Assembly (NCBI RefSeq): GCF_002979555.1
Contig: NZ_PCOZ01000005.1
Span: 332,939 to 396,938 of the forward strand
DNA: 64,000 bases
From: Pseudomonas sp. MYb60
Lineage (GTDB): Bacteria; Pseudomonadota; Gammaproteobacteria; Pseudomonadales; Pseudomonadaceae
Direction of reading: 5' to 3'
Below are positions 41,910-50,817 of the stretch, piece by piece. The first letter of the stretch is position 1; each line of letters begins with the position of its first letter. The notes under the pieces were generated by a model. That model saw only the letters and a list, made by a program, of their open reading frames with translations. It searched no databases and was not told where the DNA came from. The translations under genes and the position numbers were made by a program.

Positions 41910-42023
41910 GGAAGGCTCCGAAAAGTGGGGGTTGACGCCAGGCATGTTCCCCCCCTGCCCCGTGCGTTGGAATCACCAGCTTCCACAATCCAGTATTTCA
42001 GCCTGCGAAACAATCACCCAGGG

Positions 42024-43274
42024 TTACTCGGTGACCAGATAGATCCCCTGCGTCTCCAGAACACGAATCCTGCGGTAGTCAGCCGCGATCACGCTGGAGT
42101 CGGCGTGCACCAGGTACACCGTGCCCGGCTGGCTGAACACGTCATGGGTGAGTCCGATTTCCTGGCCGTCGTCAACGTAAAATACCGCATCGAAAAATGA
42201 TTCGAGCTTGAGCAACTCGGTCAGGAACAACCCCTTGTCAAAACAACCTGGCGCGCGATTGATCAGGCACACGGTGTAGGTGTGCTGCAACAGCCGGTAG
42301 TCATAACCGCGCGCCAGCACCTGCGCATACTCATCCGGCGCCGTGATCGACATGACCAGCGCATCGATCTGCCCCAGCCCGGTGGTTTGCCGCGACACCC
42401 CAGGGCGCAGGATGCCGTCGGTGCGCGCGGCGATTTCCACCAGCTTCGGGCCATCATCGGTAAACATCACTTCGGCGTGGCTGGCACCGTTGCGAATGCC
42501 CAGGCACTGCACCACCGCGCGTGTGTACGCCACCAGCACCGGGTACACCGCCGAATCGGGGCCGATCAGTTCGTCGATGTCATAGAGAATACCGCCGTGC
42601 CGCGAGCGTTGCTTCTGGTAGCGCACCACCTCGGTCACCAGTTGCTGGCCGTCGAGCGACACCATGTTCACCACGTACTCCAACCCCGCCAGGTACTCCT
42701 GGATCAGCACCTGGGTATTGAGGATATTCAGCTTGTTGGTGCTGCCCAACAGCTTGCCCACTGCCACCTCGCAATCGTACAGGTCATCACAGATGAACAC
42801 CCCGTCGGCGCCGGCACTTTCGAGGGGCTTGATCACCACCGGAAAGCGCCCGTGCAGCATGACCCACGCCTCGGCCTGCGCCCAGCTAGCGGCAGCAAAC
42901 TGCCGCGCAGCGGGCAACTGGGCGTGGGTCACGCATTGGATCATGTCGTACTTGTTGCGCCGGGCCAGGCTCTGGTCGAAGTCGTTGCGATACGGCAACT
43001 GCAGGCGTTCATTGAGCTCATCGGCCAGCAACACACCGGTTTCAGCACCGGCAATGATGAACTGCGGCTCAAATCGCTCGACCTCTGCCAGGGTGGCAGG
43101 GAAATCGGCATTGACGATCAACTGGTCATACAGCGCGTAGTCGAAAAGGTTGTAGTAATAACTGTCCAGATTGACCGACGACGCCACATGCATCAACACA
43201 CAGCCCTCCTCGTTCAAACGCTTGGCCACGAATTTGCCGGATGAAAAACCGTCGACTACGACCACTCTGATCAT
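42024..43274 (-). CDS. ATP-grasp ligase, L-amino-acid-ligase type
   Basis: A 416-residue ATP-grasp enzyme. A Rossmann-like N-terminal part (MIRVVVVDGFSSGKFVAKRL) is followed by RNKYDMIQCV, the ATP-lid strand RFPVVIKPLESAGADGVFIC, the adenine hinge VLIQEYLAGLEYVVNMVSLDG, and Mg-ligands in NGASHAEVMFTDDGPKLVEIAARTDG. This set is typical of BacD/TabS-like enzymes that join two unprotected L-amino acids, or of carboxylate-amine ligases in small-peptide antibiotic pathways. No peptide synthetase, transporter or precursor gene is next to it. ATG 43274 has GGGGGC upstream; a TTG 33 nt earlier is an alternative. Confidence 0.82.
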   Translation of the reverse strand: MIRVVVVDGFSSGKFVAKRLNEEGCVLMHVASSVNLDSYYYNLFDYALYDQLIVNADFPATLAEVERFEPQFIIAGAETGVLLADELNERLQLPYRNDFDQSLARRNKYDMIQCVTHAQLPAARQFAAASWAQAEAWVMLHGRFPVVIKPLESAGADGVFICDDLYDCEVAVGKLLGSTNKLNILNTQVLIQEYLAGLEYVVNMVSLDGQQLVTEVVRYQKQRSRHGGILYDIDELIGPDSAVYPVLVAYTRAVVQCLGIRNGASHAEVMFTDDGPKLVEIAARTDGILRPGVSRQTTGLGQIDALVMSITAPDEYAQVLARGYDYRLLQHTYTVCLINRAPGCFDKGLFLTELLKLESFFDAVFYVDDGQEIGLTHDVFSQPGTVYLVHADSSVIAADYRRIRVLETQGIYLVTE

Positions 43275-43375
43275 GTTGGTGCCCCCGGCTGGTTTTAAGT
43301 TTTTCAACCTAACAAATCAGGCGCGGGTTAAATACTGACCGAACGGCTAGGTAGCACGGGCACCTACACAAACGC

Positions 43376-44167
43376 TCAACGCTCCTGCAACCGCTCCCGC
43401 AGAAAGCGGTGGTCGGTCGAAAACAATCGGCGGTACGTCAGCAGCACTGCGCCGACGGTGCCGAGTGCCGAGGCGGCGGCGATGAGGAACATGATCACGA
43501 TCTGGTAGCGCACTGCGTCCGCCGGGCTTTCTCCGGCGAGGACCTGGCCGGTCATCATGCCTGGCAGGCTGACGATGCCGACCACGGTCATCTGGTTGAG
43601 GGTGGGGATCATGCCCGCGCGCACGGCCTGGCGAATGGCGTCCTGGGCAGCTTCCCAGCGGGTGCCGCCGAGGGCCAGGATCATTTCGACGGTGTTGCGG
43701 CCGGTGGTCAGTTCCTGGGTCATGCGCTCGATGCCCAGGGACACACCGGTGAGGGTGTTGCCGAGGATCATGCCAAGGATCGGGATCGCGTACTGCGGTT
43801 CGTACCAGGGGTGGATGCGGATCACCGCGAACAGCCCGATCGCGGTTACCAGCCACGAACTGCCCCACACCGACAGGATGCTGTCGACGCGCTGCCCCCG
43901 GTACGTGCGCCGCCCGCGTCCGGCGGCCGAAACGCCGGCGATCAGGGTCATGGCGCACATCAGCGGCAGCACCACGTACCAGTAGGCGAACGCGAACACC
44001 CAGCCCAGCAGGTAACCAATCGCCAGCAACTGCACCACGGTGCGCACCGCCGCCCATAACAATTGGCGCCCCAGGCCCAGGCGCAGGGCCAGCGACAACG
44101 CGCCGTTGATCAAAATCAACGACGCGGCGATTCCCATGTCCAGGACAGAAAGGTTCTGATAATTCAT
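43376..44167 (-). CDS. fetB: FetB-like ABC transporter permease (UPF0014 family)
   Basis: A 263-residue inner-membrane protein with seven or so hydrophobic segments. It has the family blocks AVRTVVQLLAIGYLLGWVF, PILGMILGNTLTGVSLGIER, and the ATPase-facing loop GGTRWEAAQDAIRQAVRAGM followed by VGIVSLPGMMTGQVLAG. FetAB in E. coli exports iron and lowers oxidative stress. The start overlaps the stop of the ATPase gene by 4 nt, matching the fetA-fetB order. Confidence 0.85.
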   Translation of the reverse strand: MNYQNLSVLDMGIAASLILINGALSLALRLGLGRQLLWAAVRTVVQLLAIGYLLGWVFAFAYWYVVLPLMCAMTLIAGVSAAGRGRRTYRGQRVDSILSVWGSSWLVTAIGLFAVIRIHPWYEPQYAIPILGMILGNTLTGVSLGIERMTQELTTGRNTVEMILALGGTRWEAAQDAIRQAVRAGMIPTLNQMTVVGIVSLPGMMTGQVLAGESPADAVRYQIVIMFLIAAASALGTVGAVLLTYRRLFSTDHRFLRERLQER

Positions 44168-44841
44168 GCCTGGGCCTCTGCGCTCAATACGCCAGCGTTC
44201 ATGTGCAGGTGGCGCTTGCTCATGCGCTGCGCCTGGTCCAGGTCATGGGACACCCAGATGCACGCGCGGGAGGGATCGCCGGCGAACCAGGCGTCGATCA
44301 GCGCCTCCACTTCGCGCGATGACGTAGGGTCGAGGGCGGCGGTGGGTTCGTCCAGCAGCAACACTTCGGGGTTGAGTTGCAGGGTGCGGATCAGCGAGAC
44401 CACCTGGGATTCTCCGCCGGACAGGTCGGCAGCGTTTTTCGCCAGGAAGTCCGGGGCCTTGCCGGCGTGGCCCAGCAAGGTGGTGACTGTCGCCTGGTCG
44501 AAGCGGCGCTTGCGCGACGTCTTGAGGCTGAAGGGAAAACGCAGGTTGTCTTCCACCGTGCCTTCCAGCAGCGCCGGACGCTGGGACAAATAGCTGATGT
44601 GGCAGCGGTAATGGGGAATCTCGGCGCTGGTGATCACCTGGCCATTCCACAGGATCTGCCCGGAGGTGGGCGCGTCCAGCAGGGCCAAGGCGCGCAGGAA
44701 TACGCTTTTGCCGGAACCGGAAGAGCCGGTGATGGAGACGCGGTCGCTGGGGTTCAGGATGAAATCGGTAGGCTGGAGCAACAGCACCTGGCGGCGCTCG
44801 TCCTGGCGCGTGAGGGCGCGGGTTTCGATCAGTGCGCTCAT
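44164..44841 (-). CDS. fetA: FetA-like ABC transporter ATP-binding protein
   Basis: A 225-residue ATPase starting MSALIETRALTRQD. Walker A is GSSGSGKSV, signature LSGGESQVVSLIRTL, Walker B VLLLDEPTAALDP and H-loop WVSHDLDQAQRM. YLSQRPALLEGTVEDNLRFPF is characteristic of the FetA/YbbL group. ATG 44841 is chosen because upstream residues from 45036 are unlike any ABC protein. It is divergent from the acid phosphatase gene. Confidence 0.85.
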   Translation of the reverse strand: MSALIETRALTRQDERRQVLLLQPTDFILNPSDRVSITGSSGSGKSVFLRALALLDAPTSGQILWNGQVITSAEIPHYRCHISYLSQRPALLEGTVEDNLRFPFSLKTSRKRRFDQATVTTLLGHAGKAPDFLAKNAADLSGGESQVVSLIRTLQLNPEVLLLDEPTAALDPTSSREVEALIDAWFAGDPSRACIWVSHDLDQAQRMSKRHLHMNAGVLSAEAQA

Positions 44842-45056
44842 GGACGCGGGGTTCCTTTGCATGCGGTTGGGCGCAATGGTGCCGCAAGGGGTACCCGTGG
44901 TCAAAAGCGGGAGGGTGTGATCAAGGGCCGGCCCCATGATGATTCCGCACAATTTCGCCAGCCTCTCATTCGGACAAACCTTTCGCAACGTGGTGAATCC
45001 CACTGGGATCAGGTTAAGGTGCTGCCCACGCGCCACCGACCTGCGAGATTCCCTTC

Positions 45057-45881
45057 ATGCGAAACCTGCTTATCGCCAGCCTGTGCCTGCTCGCCGGCTG
45101 CCAACAGACGCCACCGGCCAACGACCAGCTCGACGCCGTGCTCTGGACACAGACCTCCATCGAACACGAGTTGATCTACCGCCAGCTCTTCGCCAACGCC
45201 ACGCGCCAACTTGACGTGGCGCTGGCCGACCCCACCTGGGACGCCCTGCCCTTCGCCCCGCGCAACCTGGATGGCCTGCCGCCAGCGGTGGTGGTGGATA
45301 TCGACGAAACCGTGCTGGATAACGTGCCGCTCAACGCCCGCGATGTGGTCTACAACCAGATCTATTCCTACGACCGCTGGAACACTTGGGTCGAGGAGGC
45401 CAAGGCCCAGGCGTTACCCGGGGCAGCGGCCTTTTTGCAGGCGGTCGGGCGCAAGGGTATCAAGGTGTACTACGTGACCAATCGAGAACACAGCCAGGTC
45501 GCGGCCACCTTGAAGAATCTGCGCCTGCGCGGTTTTCCGATTGAAAGCGAAGAGCAGATCCTCGCGGCCAGCACTCCCACCGGCCACTGCGAAAGCGCCG
45601 GCTATGGCAAGACCTGCCGGCGACAGTGGATTGCCAGCCATGCTCGGGTGTTGTTGATGGCCGGGGATTCACTTGGGGACTTTGTGCAAGCCGAACACAA
45701 CACCCTTGCTGATCAGCGCAAGGCCGCCGAGCCGTTTGTAAACTGGTTTGGGCAGCGCTGGTTCCTGCTGCCGAACCCGACGTATGGCAACTGGTACAGC
45801 GCGCCGTATGGGGACGACGACAAACTGCCATTCGAGCGTAAGCGTGCGCTCAAGCAGCGGGCGTTGTTGTTGCAGGAATAA
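45057..45881 (+). CDS. e(P4)-family lipoprotein acid phosphatase/5'-nucleotidase
   Basis: A 274-residue class C acid phosphatase. The lipobox is LLAGC15, followed by VVVDIDETVLDN (nucleophile D81, acid D83), YYVTNREHSQ and LLMAGDSLGDFVQ, the four-Asp HAD arrangement of this class. In Haemophilus the homolog e(P4) releases nucleosides from NMN and other nucleotides in the outer membrane. The gene is monocistronic; an 18-bp perfect hairpin follows its stop. Confidence 0.9.
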   Translation: MRNLLIASLCLLAGCQQTPPANDQLDAVLWTQTSIEHELIYRQLFANATRQLDVALADPTWDALPFAPRNLDGLPPAVVVDIDETVLDNVPLNARDVVYNQIYSYDRWNTWVEEAKAQALPGAAAFLQAVGRKGIKVYYVTNREHSQVAATLKNLRLRGFPIESEEQILAASTPTGHCESAGYGKTCRRQWIASHARVLLMAGDSLGDFVQAEHNTLADQRKAAEPFVNWFGQRWFLLPNPTYGNWYSAPYGDDDKLPFERKRALKQRALLLQE

Positions 45882-45921
45882 CGTCACAACGGAGCAAACA
45901 CCGAGTCCGGGCCAAACTTAA

Positions 45922-45962
45922 ATCAAAGGTGGGAGGGGGGGTTGCCCCCTCCCACCTTTGAT
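45922..45962. terminator. 18-bp perfect inverted repeat between convergent genes
   Basis: Bases 45922-45939 (ATCAAAGGTGGGAGGGGG) are the exact complement of 45945-45962, with loop GGTTG. Stem and position between the converging acid phosphatase and Lrp genes suit a bidirectional terminator. The core GTGGGAGGGGG-GGTTG-CCCCCTCCCAC is also REP-like, so it may derive from a REP element. Confidence 0.75.
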
Positions 45963-45992
45963 CCGGTTTACACCCAGGCAGCAAAGCGGCCC

Positions 45993-46481
45993 TCAGTGCC
46001 GCAGCAGCTTGCGCAACGGCACCCCATCCTTGAGCACCGGCGACTTGATCACGATGTAGCTGAAGTACTTGGATATGCCGATGTTCTTGTCCAACAAACT
46101 CTCAACCACCTCCTGATAGTGCTGAATGCTGCGGGTCATGAACCGCACGAGATAGTCATACCCGCCGCTGATCAAATGACACTCCAGTACCTCATCCACC
46201 AAGCGAATATTGGATTCGAACTTGGCAAAGTCTTCACGTTTGTGGTCGCTGAGGGTGATCTCGGTAAACACCGTGACCGAATCGGTTATCTTGGCCAGGT
46301 TCAAGTGGGCCTTGTAGCTGGAGATGTACCCCGCCGACTCCAGCCGCTTGACCCGTTGCAGGCAAGGGCTCGCCGACAGGCCAACGGCGTCGGCGAGGCT
46401 GACATTGGTCATCCGGCCGTCCTTTTGCAGTTCAACCAGAATACTGATGTCGATTCGGTCCAGCTTGACTTGCCCTTCCAT
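45993..46481 (-). CDS. Lrp/AsnC-family transcriptional regulator
   Basis: A 162-residue Lrp-type regulator. The helix-turn-helix is at about 8-60 (LDRIDISILVELQKDGRMTN, VSLADAVGLSASPCLQRVKRLE), and the C-terminal RAM effector domain follows (VLECHLISGGYDYLVRFMTRSIQHY, with the amino-acid-sensing G-G-Y-D-Y-L block). Start has GAGGT 7 nt upstream. It is the last gene of a leftward gabT-HAD-lrp set and probably senses an amino acid related to GABA metabolism or the large catabolic operon. Confidence 0.92.
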   Translation of the reverse strand: MEGQVKLDRIDISILVELQKDGRMTNVSLADAVGLSASPCLQRVKRLESAGYISSYKAHLNLAKITDSVTVFTEITLSDHKREDFAKFESNIRLVDEVLECHLISGGYDYLVRFMTRSIQHYQEVVESLLDKNIGISKYFSYIVIKSPVLKDGVPLRKLLRH

Positions 46482-46526
46482 TGCGTACCTCGTGACTGCC
46501 GTTTGTAAGACAATCTTCTAGCAAAA

Positions 46527-47171
46527 TCAGCGCCGTAAAGACAGCTGATGCTGCGCCACCAGATCCGCCATGCTGTTGATGCAGTAGTCCGCCGCGCACG
46601 GAGAAGGCTGCCGCGCCCGGTGGCGGCCGATCAAACAGCGATCCAGCGCCACCTGCTCGCCGACCGATGGACGCGTGATGTGCAGGATCGGCTGCACCTC
46701 ATCCCCTTGCCGATTGAGCCATTGTGGGTCTTCCGCCAGGGAAATGAAGTCTTCCGGTGCAATTCCCAACCGCTCGCACAAGGCACCGCGATCTTCTGCA
46801 TCGCGGTCGCCGCGCACCAACAGGCGATAGAACTTGCGCAAGTACAACATCGCCCCCGGCGCATCTTCGAACAGTGACCAGTTGCCCGCCGATCGGGCAA
46901 AGCTCATGCCCTCCTCCCAACTGGCGTGCAGCCCCCACGTTTCAGCCAGTTGGCGATGGGCGAAACACAACACCCCACTGAAGCCCAGCTCGGCAAAGCG
47001 CGGATAGAGGCTCGCCACCACCGCATTGAACTCCACCAACACCTGCTCCCTCGGCGGCTGCCCGCCACGGCTGTCGAGCAGCGGTTGCAACGCTGCCCAC
47101 ACCCCCGAGTCGCGGTCCACCAGCACGTCATCGCAATCGATCAGTAACGCCCGATAATCTGTCAGCCCCAT
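46527..47171 (-). CDS. HAD-superfamily hydrolase
   Basis: A 214-residue HAD hydrolase. Motif I is LLIDCDDVLVD (D12 nucleophile, D14 acid), motif II lies around LLVRGDRDAEDRG, motif III/IV is less regular (SVGEQVALDRCLIGRHRAR). A cap helical insert (about 25-100) resembles the phosphoglycolate-phosphatase and haloacid-dehalogenase groups. Start has GGAGG 12 nt upstream. It begins 47 nt after GabT and is followed 45 nt later by the Lrp gene. Its phosphate ester substrate is unknown. Confidence 0.75.
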   Translation of the reverse strand: MGLTDYRALLIDCDDVLVDRDSGVWAALQPLLDSRGGQPPREQVLVEFNAVVASLYPRFAELGFSGVLCFAHRQLAETWGLHASWEEGMSFARSAGNWSLFEDAPGAMLYLRKFYRLLVRGDRDAEDRGALCERLGIAPEDFISLAEDPQWLNRQGDEVQPILHITRPSVGEQVALDRCLIGRHRARQPSPCAADYCINSMADLVAQHQLSLRR

Positions 47172-47218
47172 GGTGGGTCAAGCCTCCTTGATGCGTTTCA
47201 CCCGTAGCGGGCACAGCC

Positions 47219-48511
47219 TCAGTTCAAGACCCGTGCCAAGGCCGCGTCGAGAATCTGCAAGGCTTCGTCGATCTGTGCTTCGGTGGCCACCAACGGCGCC
47301 AGAAAGCGCAGCACGTTGCGGTGCACGCCGCATTTGATCACCAGCAACCCACCGGCGCGGGCGGCGTCGATCACCTGTTGGTTGAGGTCGGCGTCCGGGG
47401 TGCGCGCAGCGTCGTTCTTGATCAGCTCAATGGCCAGCATGAAGCCGGTGCCGCGTACATCGCCGATGTTCGGGTAGCGTGCCTGCAAACCGAGTAGACC
47501 TTTACGCAGGCGGTCGCCCAGCACCTGGCTGCGCGCCAGCAATTGCTCTTGCTCGAACGCGTCGATCACCGCCAGCGCCGCTGCGCAGGCCAGGGCGTTG
47601 CCGCCGTAGGTGCCGCCGAGGCCGCCGGGCAACGGCGCATCCATGATGTGCGCCTTGCCGACCACGCCGGACAACGGCAAACCACCGGCCAGACTCTTGG
47701 CCACGGTGACCAGGTCAGGCTGGATACCGGCGTGCTGGAAACCGAACCAGGTGCCGGTGCGACCGAAACCGGTCTGGATCTCGTCGAGGATCAACACAAT
47801 GCCGTGTTTGTCGGCCAACGCCCGCAGTGCCTTCAGGAACTCCGGCGGCGCGGTGAGGAAGCCGCCGTCGCCCTGCACTGGCTCGATGATGATTGCCGCG
47901 ACGCGCTCAGGTGCAACCTGGGTTGCCAGCAACTCATCCAGCGCGCTCAGGGCGACTTCGCTGGTGACACCGCGATAGGCGTTCGGATACGGGGTATGGA
48001 ACACCTCAGGCGCAAACGGCCCGAAGTTCTGTTTGTAGGGTTGGCTCATGCCGGTGAGGGTGGTGCCCAGCAGGGTACGGCCATGGAAGCCGCCGCGAAA
48101 GGCGATCACCGCCGACCGGTTGGTGTGCGCGCGAGCGATTTTCACCGCATTTTCCACCGCCTCGGCGCCCGAGGTGAAGAACGCCGCCTTATAGGCCTCC
48201 TGCCCGCCGACCAGTTCACACAGGCGCTGGGCCAGGTCGAGGTAAGGCTGATAAGCGACCACCTGGAAGCAGGCGTGGGAGACCTTCTGCAACTGGGCCT
48301 GCACAGCGGCGACCACCTTGGGGTGGTTGTGGCCGATATTGAGCACGCCGATGCCGCCGACGAAGTCCAGGTAACGTTTGCCATCCACGTCCCACAACTC
48401 GGCGCCCTGGGCGCGATCGATCACCAGCGGGTGCGCGGTGACCAGCCCACGGGGCACGAACTGCTCGCGCTGACGGAGCAAATGAGGGGTTTCATCGACT
48501 TTGCTATTCAT
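47219..48511 (-). CDS. gabT: 4-aminobutyrate aminotransferase
   Basis: A 430-residue class III PLP aminotransferase. The signature ILDEIQTGFGRTGTWFGFQH is followed by the PLP-lysine motif VTVAKSLAGGLPLSG; TSGAEAVENAVKIAR binds the cofactor phosphate. It converts GABA and 2-oxoglutarate to succinate semialdehyde and glutamate. Usual length is about 425 aa. ATG 48511 has GGGAA upstream; an ATG four codons earlier is possible. A succinate-semialdehyde dehydrogenase lies about 2.3 kb away in a separate leftward operon instead of next door. Confidence 0.88.
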   Translation of the reverse strand: MNSKVDETPHLLRQREQFVPRGLVTAHPLVIDRAQGAELWDVDGKRYLDFVGGIGVLNIGHNHPKVVAAVQAQLQKVSHACFQVVAYQPYLDLAQRLCELVGGQEAYKAAFFTSGAEAVENAVKIARAHTNRSAVIAFRGGFHGRTLLGTTLTGMSQPYKQNFGPFAPEVFHTPYPNAYRGVTSEVALSALDELLATQVAPERVAAIIIEPVQGDGGFLTAPPEFLKALRALADKHGIVLILDEIQTGFGRTGTWFGFQHAGIQPDLVTVAKSLAGGLPLSGVVGKAHIMDAPLPGGLGGTYGGNALACAAALAVIDAFEQEQLLARSQVLGDRLRKGLLGLQARYPNIGDVRGTGFMLAIELIKNDAARTPDADLNQQVIDAARAGGLLVIKCGVHRNVLRFLAPLVATEAQIDEALQILDAALARVLN

Positions 48512-48705
48512 GGCATTTCCCATCGTGAGTCCGGCAACCGGGAGGTGGTTGCGATGCTGTCCAGATTACGGTGTGTGAACAACGCACTACGCCGAACTTG
48601 GCCCGTGAGAAATTCGGATCGACTGTTTTACACCCGCGTTTCAACAGATCCTGCGCCGGGGTTTGGGCGATGATGAGGCCTTCCTTAAACCAGCAGGAAA
48701 TGCCC

Positions 48706-49632
48706 ATGGCCTTGCTCTACAAAGCTGACCCGGTGCGCGGCCAACACTGGCAGGCACTGTTCGCCGAACACGCACCGGATATCGAATGGCGCGCCTGGCC
48801 GGACATTGGCAACCCCGAAGAGATTGAGTACCTCGCGGCCTGGACAGCGCCGGATGATGTGGCGCAGGTGCTGCCCAATCTAAAGGTGTTGTTTGCACTG
48901 TCAGCCGGAGTTGATCAATTGGACCTGTCGCGCCTGCCGCCTGACTTGCCGGTAGTACGTCTACTTGACCCCGGCATCACCCGTGGCATGTGCGAATACG
49001 CCAGCTGGGCGGTACTCAGCCTGCATCGGGACATGCTGCGCTACCGTCAACAGCAGGTTGCACGGTGCTGGCAGGCGCACTTGCTGCAGCCAGCGGCCAA
49101 TCGACGGATTGGCGTGATGGGATTGGGCACACAGGCCCAACAGATCCTGGCAACACTGGCGCCGTTGGGGTTTGCCCTGTCGGGGTGGGCGCGCAGTGCC
49201 CGGCATTTGCCAGGGGTGAAGTGTTATGCGGGCGAAGAGCAGCTGCCAGACTTCCTGGGCCAGTGCGATATCTTGCTGTGTGTATTGCCATTGACCGAAC
49301 AGACCCAAGGCATTCTGGATCGACAGCTGTTTGCCCAACTGCCCAAGGGGGCCGCGCTGATCAATATGGGCCGTGGCGGGCATCTGGTTGAGGCGGACTT
49401 GCTGGCAGCGCTGGACAGCGGGCAACTGAGTGGTGCTGTGTTGGATGTATTGCAGGAAGAACCTGCGCCGCCACATCACCCGTTCTGGACCCATCCGCAG
49501 ATTGTGCTTACCCCGCACATTGCGGCGATGACCCAGCCGCAGAGTGCCTTCGGCGTGTTGCTGGAAAACATCCGCCGCTTCGAGCGCGGCGAGCCCATGC
49601 TGGGCGAAGTGGACCGAACACTGGGCTATTGA
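48706..49632 (+). CDS. GhrA-like glyoxylate/hydroxypyruvate reductase (D-2-hydroxyacid dehydrogenase)
   Basis: A 308-residue NAD(P)-dependent reductase of the GhrA group. The Rossmann motif is GVMGLGTQAQQILATL (near 145), and catalytic residues sit in INMGRGGHLVEADL, VLDVLQEEPAPPHHPFWTHP and LTPHIAAMTQP (His). SAGVDQLDL is the substrate-loop block. ATG 48706 has CAGGAA upstream; the longer frame from 48571 has a weak start. It is divergent from gabT, with a 194-nt promoter region between. It may recycle glyoxylate or hydroxypyruvate from the neighbouring amine/tartrate pathways. Confidence 0.88.
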   Translation: MALLYKADPVRGQHWQALFAEHAPDIEWRAWPDIGNPEEIEYLAAWTAPDDVAQVLPNLKVLFALSAGVDQLDLSRLPPDLPVVRLLDPGITRGMCEYASWAVLSLHRDMLRYRQQQVARCWQAHLLQPAANRRIGVMGLGTQAQQILATLAPLGFALSGWARSARHLPGVKCYAGEEQLPDFLGQCDILLCVLPLTEQTQGILDRQLFAQLPKGAALINMGRGGHLVEADLLAALDSGQLSGAVLDVLQEEPAPPHHPFWTHPQIVLTPHIAAMTQPQSAFGVLLENIRRFERGEPMLGEVDRTLGY

Positions 49633-49655
49633 GGGATGTAGGAAGATCAAAAGGC

Positions 49656-49701
49656 GGGAGGGGCGATGCCAGGCGCAGACAACAAACACACCGCCCCTCC
49701 C
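49656..49701. terminator. Inverted repeat between convergent genes
   Basis: GGGAGGGGCG (49656-49665) pairs with CGCCCCTCCC (49692-49701) across a 26-nt loop, followed by CCATTTTTC on the plus strand. It lies between the GhrA-like gene (ending 49632) and the tartrate-dehydrogenase-like gene (ending 49718 leftward), so it can end both transcripts. Confidence 0.6.
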
Positions 49702-49717
49702 CCATTTTTCGACCCGG

Positions 49718-50797
49718 TTACAGCCTGGCCGCAATCGCCGCGCCCACCTCCTGAGTCGAGCCCTTCCCGCCCAAATCCGGTGTAATCGGCCCTTCGGCAA
49801 TCACCGCTTCAATGGCGCGCAAGATTCCGTCATGGGCTGCTCGATAGCGCTCATCACCATTGCCCAGGAAATCCAGCATCAACGCCCCCGACCAGATCAT
49901 CGCGATCGGGTTGGCGATGTTCTGCCCGTAGATATCCGGCGCCGAGCCGTGCACCGGTTCGAACAACGACGGAAACCGCCGCTCGGGATCGAGGTTGGCC
50001 GACGGCGCGATGCCGATGGTCCCCGCACACGCTGGCCCCAGGTCGGAGAGGATGTCGCCAAACAGGTTCGACGCCACGACCACGTCAAACCGGTCCGGCT
50101 GCAATACAAACCGTGCGCAGAGGATATCGATGTGCTGCTTGTCCCACGTCACCTCGGGATAGCTGGCGGCCATCAACGCGGTGCGCTCATCCCAGTACGG
50201 CATGCTGATCGAGATCCCATTGGACTTGGTCGCCGCCGTCAACCGCTTGCGTGGGCGGGTCTGCGCCAGGTCGAAGGCGAACTTGAGGATGCGGTCCACA
50301 CCACGCCGGGTGAACACTGACTCCTGCAACACGAACTCATGCTCGGTGCCTTCGAACATCTTGCCACCCACCGAGGAATATTCGCCCTCGGTGTTTTCGC
50401 GGATCACCACAAAATCGATATCCCCCGGCTCACGCCCCGCCAGTGGGCACGGCACGCCGGGAAACAGCCGCACCGGACGGATGTTCACGTACTGGTCAAA
50501 ATCACGCCGGAACTTCAGCAGCGACCCCCACAGGGAAATGTGGTCCGGCACCTTGTCCGGCCAGCCCACGGCGCCGAAGTAGATCGCGTCAAAGCCCTTG
50601 AGCTGCTCGAACCAGTCATCGGGCATCATCTGCCCGTGTTCCAGGTAGTAATCGCAGTGGGCCCAGTCGAGCACTTCGATGCTCAGGTTCAGGTCCCAGG
50701 TTTTTGCCGCCTGCTCCAATACCCGCAGCCCTTCGGGCAACACTTCCTTGCCAATGCCATCGCCGGCAATCGCGGCGATTCTGAATGCCTTGCTCAT
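49718..50797 (-). CDS. Tartrate dehydrogenase/D-malate dehydrogenase family protein
   Basis: A 359-residue beta-decarboxylating dehydrogenase. Start AAIAGDGIGKEV, substrate motif FRRDFDQYVNIRPVRLFPG (with arginines), VVIRENTEGEYSSVGG and the metal/NAD block NLFGDILSDLGPACAGTIG are those of TtuC/DmlA rather than LeuB. Family enzymes oxidise tartrate, D-malate or related 2-hydroxyacids, some with decarboxylation, and need Mn and K. It is the last gene of the large leftward catabolic operon. Confidence 0.85.
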   Translation of the reverse strand: MSKAFRIAAIAGDGIGKEVLPEGLRVLEQAAKTWDLNLSIEVLDWAHCDYYLEHGQMMPDDWFEQLKGFDAIYFGAVGWPDKVPDHISLWGSLLKFRRDFDQYVNIRPVRLFPGVPCPLAGREPGDIDFVVIRENTEGEYSSVGGKMFEGTEHEFVLQESVFTRRGVDRILKFAFDLAQTRPRKRLTAATKSNGISISMPYWDERTALMAASYPEVTWDKQHIDILCARFVLQPDRFDVVVASNLFGDILSDLGPACAGTIGIAPSANLDPERRFPSLFEPVHGSAPDIYGQNIANPIAMIWSGALMLDFLGNGDERYRAAHDGILRAIEAVIAEGPITPDLGGKGSTQEVGAAIAARL

Positions 50798-50817
50798 GGT
50801 GCATGCCTCGTAAGAAT

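Noticed and set aside
43376..44841. Amino-acid or peptide exporter linked to the ATP-grasp ligase
   Set aside because: The pair is a good FetAB match and starts about 100 nt upstream with its own divergent promoter, so a dedicated export role for a dipeptide is not supported.
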